Positions 59,815 to 64,000 of a stretch of 64,000 bases of DNA are shown here, piece after piece. The translations under genes were made by a program, and so were the position numbers. The stretch is taken from positions 1,868,501 through 1,932,500 of the forward strand of contig NZ_CP022540.1 in the NCBI RefSeq assembly GCF_002237555.1, in the 5' to 3' direction. The notes beneath the pieces are model-generated. The model made no database searches. It was not told the origin of the DNA and saw nothing but the letters and a program-made list of their open reading frames with translations. Numbering within the stretch: position 1 is the first letter of the stretch; every line of letters begins with the position of its first letter. This stretch comes from Antarctobacter heliothermus. Lineage in GTDB: Bacteria > Pseudomonadota > Alphaproteobacteria > Rhodobacterales > Rhodobacteraceae.

Positions 59815-59965
59815 GTGTGTGCTCGGTTTCTTCTGATTGATTGGGGGCGAGTATGGCAGAGCGGACGGGGGGCGAAAAGGGGCAGGGGCAAGGGCATCCA
59901 CAAAGGATGCACACCCTATGCCCTTAGGGTGTGCAAAAGGGGGCCGTGGAAAACCGGGGGTGGCG

Positions 59966-60304
59966 TTAGTTTTTAAGGCCAAGCGGTTTGGCGGTGCCTT
60001 TTGGTTGCAGGACCAGCTTGCCCTGCGCGCCGCTGCATTCGGTTGCGGAAACGGCGTAGTTCTGGATGCCGGCCACCGGGTCAAAAGTGACCTCGACGGA
60101 GCGCGGGCAGGCGCTGTAGTTTTTGTTCACCACGTCGATGTTGTGCGGCGCCCCAAGGTGGACGCGCGCGCTGGCGATGCCATTGGGGCTGGACAGGGTG
60201 CATTTGACCGCGTTGGGGGCGGTGCAGTTTTGCGAGACGTTGGCCATCGCGGCGGGGGCAAGAAGGGCGGCAACGGCCGCCGTGATCAGGGTAATGCGGG
60301 TCAT
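59966..60304 (-). CDS. Small exported hypothetical protein
   Basis: A 112-aa protein with a signal peptide (TLITAAVAALLAPAAMA) and a beta-rich mature part with four Cys (QNCTAPNAVKC, YSACPRSVEV, SATECSGAQG), likely two disulphides. Spacing suggests a small immunoglobulin-like or jelly-roll fold. AAAGGACC precedes ATG 60304. I do not recognise the family. Confidence 0.7.
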   Translation of the reverse strand: MTRITLITAAVAALLAPAAMANVSQNCTAPNAVKCTLSSPNGIASARVHLGAPHNIDVVNKNYSACPRSVEVTFDPVAGIQNYAVSATECSGAQGKLVLQPKGTAKPLGLKN

Positions 60305-60533
60305 TTTATGGTCCTTTTCAAGTTATTTGAGGTCTTGGGGACTCGAAATATGCAGCGCCGGAATATGGGGTGGCGCAGAAGGACTATAGCGTGGACCCGC
60401 ATAGGTTGTGCAGGCCGGTATACCGGACCGGGGACCGGCGGTTTGATGCTGATGGGGGGGCCGGTCAGGCGCTCGCCCGGTGGGCCGCTTGCATCAGAGT
60501 TGACGGTGGCGAAAGGTGCGAGAAATTGCCCCG

Positions 60534-61325
60534 TCAGTTCACCGCATGAATACCACAAGAGCCATTGGTTCGAAATATACTTTTCGGCCTCGATTTTTCG
60601 GTTATCTGCTCGGGTCCATTTGTAACACACGCCAGAATTACGCAAGCTTGATGTGCATTGATCTGAAAAAATGCCAGTTTTTCTTCCGTGTTTATCGCAT
60701 ACTCATAGTTGTATTGCTCGAGGCTGTTAAGGCGACCTTGTCGAAGTAAGCCAAGTTTTCGGCTGAAGGAATTTAACGCATCGGGTATGCCATTTTTGTA
60801 CAAATGATAATTCGTTATCCAGTGTGTCCATATCGCGGAGTTTTCGTCCAATATTTTCCCGGCGTGTTCGAAGTAAAGTGCGGCTGCTTGCTTCGCGGCC
60901 CAAGGGTTAAGGAAATTCGAAAACAGCTTGTAGTCGATTTTAGATTTATAGAAATCTTCGATGCTTCCGTCTGCTCCTACATGCCAAAAAGATTCCGCGT
61001 CCTCCACTCTTAGACATTTGAATGCTTCAGGTGTATTGTTGAGGACGCCTTTACTTAATTTGTTCCAGTAAGTATGGTCGGCGTCACGATCTCGCGATAG
61101 TCCCATAGTGATTGCGAACCACGACGCGACCTGGTCCAGTTGGGACGAACCATTGTTGCAGCGATTGCAGGCCGGAAACTCCAGCCCCTTCAATCTTATC
61201 TTTTCATGAAAAAAGGCTTTAGGTGGAGCATGTTCGATGGTCGTGGTTTCGTTTTGCCCTGCGCAGAAGCAACATTTTGGGTGAACTGACCTAAGCCTTT
61301 CAAGGCGGTTTTTCCTTTCTCCCAT
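60534..61325 (-). CDS. HNH endonuclease-like protein, AT-rich insertion
   Basis: A 263-aa protein with an N-terminal HNH-type zinc site: CCFCAGQNETTTIEHAPPKAF, then LEFPACNRCNNGSSQLDQ. Two CxxC pairs and the E-H-x-P-P core are typical of HNH nucleases. The rest is alpha-helical with aromatic-rich stretches and no named domain. Base composition is clearly AT-richer than the neighbours, showing recent transfer. Its ATG lies 3 nt after the folA stop, in the same direction. It may be a homing-type or defence nuclease. Confidence 0.78.
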   Translation of the reverse strand: MGERKNRLERLRSVHPKCCFCAGQNETTTIEHAPPKAFFHEKIRLKGLEFPACNRCNNGSSQLDQVASWFAITMGLSRDRDADHTYWNKLSKGVLNNTPEAFKCLRVEDAESFWHVGADGSIEDFYKSKIDYKLFSNFLNPWAAKQAAALYFEHAGKILDENSAIWTHWITNYHLYKNGIPDALNSFSRKLGLLRQGRLNSLEQYNYEYAINTEEKLAFFQINAHQACVILACVTNGPEQITEKSRPKSIFRTNGSCGIHAVN

Positions 61326-61328
61326 CTT

Positions 61329-61814
61329 CTAAAATCGGCCTCGATTTGATATAATTTCTTTTATTGACACGTCTTTTATTGTGTCATGCACTTTCAAGGT
61401 GCGCGCTGTCTCCCACCCCTCCCCAATCTCCGGGAACCACGCATCCGCACCTTCGACCGCCACATCCACCTCGGTAATCAACAGCCGATGCGCCAAGGGC
61501 AGCATGGCCTCGTAAATTCTTTGCCCGCCAATCCCGTAGACTCGGAAATAGCCAAGCGATTGCGCCAGTGCGATGCCCTCTTCGACGGAGGAGACCACAT
61601 GCTCGGTCAGTCCCTTATCGCGGGAGACGACGATGTTCAGGCGTTTGGGGAGCGGCTTGAACGGGAGGCTCTCCCATGTGCGGCGGCCCATGATCAGCGC
61701 GCCGCCCAGCGTTTCGCGTTTGAACATCGCGAGGTCTTCGGGGATGTGCCACGGGATGTCGCCGTCCTTGCCGATGGCGCGGTTGCGGTCGTGGGCGGCG
61801 ATGAGGGTGATCAT
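61329..61814 (-). CDS. folA: Dihydrofolate reductase, with atypical C-terminus
   Basis: A 161-aa DHFR: LIAAHDRNRAIGKDGDIPWHIPEDL carries the substrate-site acidic residue, GRRTWESLP the NADPH loop and VYGIGGQRIYEAMLPLA the cofactor site. It reduces dihydrofolate made by ThyA, whose gene is 11 nt upstream in the same operon. The last roughly 22 codons (from LKVHDTIKD) are AT-rich and do not resemble the usual final DHFR strand (F-x-x-x-x-R). They join the AT-rich HNH gene, suggesting the 3' end was replaced by the insertion. Confidence 0.93.
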   Translation of the reverse strand: MITLIAAHDRNRAIGKDGDIPWHIPEDLAMFKRETLGGALIMGRRTWESLPFKPLPKRLNIVVSRDKGLTEHVVSSVEEGIALAQSLGYFRVYGIGGQRIYEAMLPLAHRLLITEVDVAVEGADAWFPEIGEGWETARTLKVHDTIKDVSIKEIISNRGRF

Positions 61815-61825
61815 GTCGGGTCTCC

Positions 61826-62617
61826 TCAGACGGCCACGGGGGCCTTGATCGCGGGCAGGGGATCGTAGCCGGGAAAGGCGAAATCCTCATACCGGAAGTC
61901 AAACAGGTCGGTGACGTTGCGGGTGAATTCCAGCGCGGGCAGGGAACGGGGCGTGCGCGAGAGTTGTTCGGCGACCTGATCCATGTGGTTGGAATAGATA
62001 TGCGCGTCGCCGATGGAATGGACGAAATCGCCCACCTGATACCCCGTGACCTGCGCCAGCATCGCTTGCAACAGCGCGTAGGAGGCGATGTTGAAGGGCA
62101 CGCCAAGGAACATGTCAGCGCTGCGCTGATACAGTTGCAGGTGGAGTTTGCCGCCAAGAATGCGGACCTGCCAGAGCGTGTGACAGGGCGGCAGCGCCAT
62201 GTCGGGCACATCGGCCGGGTTCCATGCGGACACGATCATGCGGCGTGAATCGGGAGTCTGGCGGATTTGCTCCAGCAGGGTTTCGATCTGGTCGATGGGG
62301 CCTTTGTGACCGGGCCAGTGTCGCCACTGGTGGCCATAGACCGGACCGAGGTCGCCGTTGGCGTCGGCCCATTCATCCCAGATGCGCACCTTGTTCTCTT
62401 GCAGGTAGCGGATGTTGGTGGAGCCGGAGAGGAACCACAACAGCTCATGCACGATGGAGCGCAGGTGCAGTTTCTTGGTGGTGACGAGGGGAAAGCCGTC
62501 GGCCAGCGGATAGCGGATTTGCAGGCCGAAATAGCTGCGTGTGCCGGTGCCGGTGCGGTCGGTGGTGTCCTGACCGTGGTTCAGCACGGTGCGGAGCGCG
62601 TCTAGGTATTGCTGCAT
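61826..62617 (-). CDS. thyA: Thymidylate synthase
   Basis: A 263-aa ThyA, which methylates dUMP using methylene-tetrahydrofolate. Seen: [15 protein letters not shown] (folate/phosphate site Arg), [14 protein letters not shown], the active-site Cys in [11 protein letters not shown], and [23 protein letters not shown] 62617 ([11 protein letters not shown]) is right; an upstream in-frame ATG at 62704 gives a proline-rich leader without homology. It is the first gene of thyA-folA-HNH and divergent from a lipoprotein gene. Confidence 0.96.
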   Translation of the reverse strand: MQQYLDALRTVLNHGQDTTDRTGTGTRSYFGLQIRYPLADGFPLVTTKKLHLRSIVHELLWFLSGSTNIRYLQENKVRIWDEWADANGDLGPVYGHQWRHWPGHKGPIDQIETLLEQIRQTPDSRRMIVSAWNPADVPDMALPPCHTLWQVRILGGKLHLQLYQRSADMFLGVPFNIASYALLQAMLAQVTGYQVGDFVHSIGDAHIYSNHMDQVAEQLSRTPRSLPALEFTRNVTDLFDFRYEDFAFPGYDPLPAIKAPVAV

Positions 62618-62794
62618 GGGGGCCTCCACAGGGGGTCGATATGCTTGGAATAGGGCATTTGGCGCGGCGGCGGAAGCCGGGGCTGTGGGATGATTATGCC
62701 GCACATTCCGGCGGGTGCCGCGGGCGTGATTGACTTTTCAAGGCGGTCTGCGCACCCTGTGGACAAAATAAAAGACTAAACCAGAGGCAGTTTC

Positions 62795-63805
62795 ATGTAT
62801 CGCACTATCGTAGCGCTCGCATTGGCGAGCGCCCTTGCCGCTTGTGATCCCGCCAGCCTGAGCAGCAGCGGCGACTCCGGTATCGGCACGGGCGCGCAAC
62901 CCCTGATCGCAGAACCCGAGGCCGTGGATGGTGGCGGAACGGTTGATCCCGACGCAGATCCGGATCCCGACAACCTGTATACCAGCGAGTTGAAAAACGC
63001 GTCTGCGGATCTGACCGTCAACGAGATGACCTTTGATCCGGACACCGGAGAGCTGGTGTTCAACAACCTGCCCTTTGACAGTAATCAGGCGGTGGCGGGC
63101 GAAAACGTCTATACACGCAACGCGGGTGCCAGCGCGGCGCTGGCGGGCACCGGGTTTGACGCCTATCGCAACGCGGCGGGGCCAAACGGCGGGTCGCAGT
63201 ATTTCGCCGTCTTCCGGCGGTCGGCCACCGGGTTCAGCCAGGTCGGCGCGGTCGGGTCGGATCGTTATCTGTCGTTCGGCTTTGGCGGCGCGGCGGCGCA
63301 GCGATTGGATGGCGACGGGGCCTTGCCCGATACCAATGATTCCTATGTCTTTACCGGCGAATACGCTGCGGTGCGGACGGTGGTGGACGACACCACGGGC
63401 ACGCGGATGGAGTATGTCTCTGGCGTGTCGCTGATCGACGTGGACATTCAGGACTTTGACGTCTCTGGCGCGGTTGAGGGGCTGATCGTGAGCCGTGAGT
63501 TCTTTGACGCCAACGGGGTGAACATCGCCGATCTGAGCCGCGCGGATTTCCTGTCGCTGGCCACGGCGGAGATCAACTTTGACACTTGGACGATCAGTTC
63601 GTCGGATGCGAGCGCGGTGCGCTCTGACGGCGAAGTGACCCAGACCGGCAGCTGGTCGGGCCTGTTTGCCGGACCGAATGGCGAAGAGGTTGTGGGCATC
63701 GTGGTGGTTGAAGGGCAGGGGCCGGTGGGCATTGATCCGGCCACAGGCGACTTCATCACACAAGATGTCCGCGAGGTCGGCGGCTTCATTGCGACGCGAC
63801 CCTAA
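62795..63805 (+). CDS. Lipoprotein, possibly transferrin-binding-protein-like beta-barrel domain
   Basis: A 336-aa lipoprotein: lipobox LALASALAAC with Cys17, then an acidic linker (DPDADPDPDN). The rest is Gly/Asp-rich beta sequence ending SWSGLFAGPNGEEVVGIVVVEG, which recalls the TbpB-like C-lobe pattern (F-x-G-x-x-x-x-E-x-x-G) of surface lipoproteins. The next gene could be its export partner. The assignment to the TbpB-like group is tentative. Confidence 0.62.
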   Translation: MYRTIVALALASALAACDPASLSSSGDSGIGTGAQPLIAEPEAVDGGGTVDPDADPDPDNLYTSELKNASADLTVNEMTFDPDTGELVFNNLPFDSNQAVAGENVYTRNAGASAALAGTGFDAYRNAAGPNGGSQYFAVFRRSATGFSQVGAVGSDRYLSFGFGGAAAQRLDGDGALPDTNDSYVFTGEYAAVRTVVDDTTGTRMEYVSGVSLIDVDIQDFDVSGAVEGLIVSREFFDANGVNIADLSRADFLSLATAEINFDTWTISSSDASAVRSDGEVTQTGSWSGLFAGPNGEEVVGIVVVEGQGPVGIDPATGDFITQDVREVGGFIATRP

Positions 63806-63815
63806 ACCTGTCGCC

Positions 63816-64000
63816 ATGGGCGTCGGTGTCCGTCTCCGGCGCGCCATCCGTTTGGTGCTGGCCCTTGCGGTGTGCACGGCGGCGGGACTGACCCCGCAGT
63901 CCGCGCGCGCCGATGAGGTTCGCATGAGCATCGACGAGGCGCGCGGCGCGGCGGCGCGGGCACTGATGGCGGGACAGGCGGATCTGGCACTGGTGCTGGC
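63816..64000 (+). CDS. Exported protein, start only (TPR-like N-terminus, possible Slam-type partner)
   Basis: ATG 63816 opens a frame that leaves the window after 61 codons. It has a signal-peptide-like region (RAIRLVLALAVCTAAGL) and then an Ala-rich helix (SIDEARGAAARALMAGQADLALVL) like the N-terminal TPR of surface-lipoprotein assembly modulators. Its position after a Gly/Asp-rich lipoprotein gene suits a Slam-like role, but the barrel domain is outside the window. Confidence 0.45.
   Translation, partial: MGVGVRLRRAIRLVLALAVCTAAGLTPQSARADEVRMSIDEARGAAARALMAGQADLALVL

Overview
The window looks like chromosome of an alphaproteobacterium of the family Rhodobacteraceae (Roseobacter group). 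It is GC-rich outside a few islands. It holds a roseobacter-style hemolysin-repeat protein with a C-terminal Hint_2 domain, a DUF1194 protein and several small hypothetical families that I associate with this group from memory. No species can be named from the sequence alone.

Layout. 1-4.9 kb (minus strand): a complete branched-chain-amino-acid-type ABC importer (two ATPases, two permeases, one binding protein), followed by the start of an iron-type alcohol dehydrogenase / maleylacetate reductase-like gene. Two TGTC-N-GACA operators lie upstream. 5.2-9.5 kb: a Tat-exported CrtC/AttH-like protein, an AIFM2-like flavoprotein and a pirin, with a divergent LysR regulator. 9.5-20 kb is a mobile, partly decayed region: a DUF6880 relic, an intact IS5-family element with CTAG duplications, a cyanate module (cyanase, DUF1348 protein, NitT/TauT-type ABC transporter, divergent PAS-AAA+-Fis regulator) and a frameshifted IS1111-type element with 26-bp inverted repeats.

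20-27.4 kb: a 2004-residue DUF4011 / SF1 helicase / Vsr-like nuclease / DUF3320 protein with a transglutaminase-like N-terminal domain, a likely anti-phage protein. An 11-nt gap separates it from a secreted TagO-like, peptidoglycan-binding protein. 27.6-31.9 kb: RidA, a membrane protein and a flavodoxin-like oxidoreductase with a divergent LysR regulator, then an orphan nucleotidyltransferase, an IS3 relic and a rhomboid protease. 32.3-36.9 kb: an apparent cluster of two small proteins, a secreted protein of seven Cys-pair repeats, a DUF1611 (DgcN-like) P-loop enzyme, a fold-III PLP racemase and two more small proteins. 37.7 kb: tRNA-Ser(GGA). 38.4-42 kb: GlcNAc kinase-like and NagA genes, a 53-residue Cys-motif/membrane protein that is easy to miss, and an MltB-like transglycosylase; together these suggest cell-wall sugar turnover.

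42.1-57.9 kb: a 1705-residue RTX/Hint protein, a SARP/BTAD-TPR regulator divergent from a PAP2/vanadium-haloperoxidase-like protein with an (NSQ)9 tract, a subtilase, and a second haloperoxidase-like protein whose vanadate-site residues appear lost. A VWA-like DUF1194 protein, a monohaem cytochrome c, an HExxH lipoprotein, a small basic protein and a ClpP-fold periplasmic protein follow. 57.9-64 kb: parE, a small secreted protein, thyA-folA with an AT-rich HNH nuclease gene inserted directly behind folA, then a lipoprotein and the start of a TPR-like exported protein.

The most unusual material is the degenerate haloperoxidase next to an intact one, the DUF1611/racemase/Cys-repeat cluster, the helicase/peptidoglycan-binding pair, and the HNH insertion that seems to have rewritten the end of folA.
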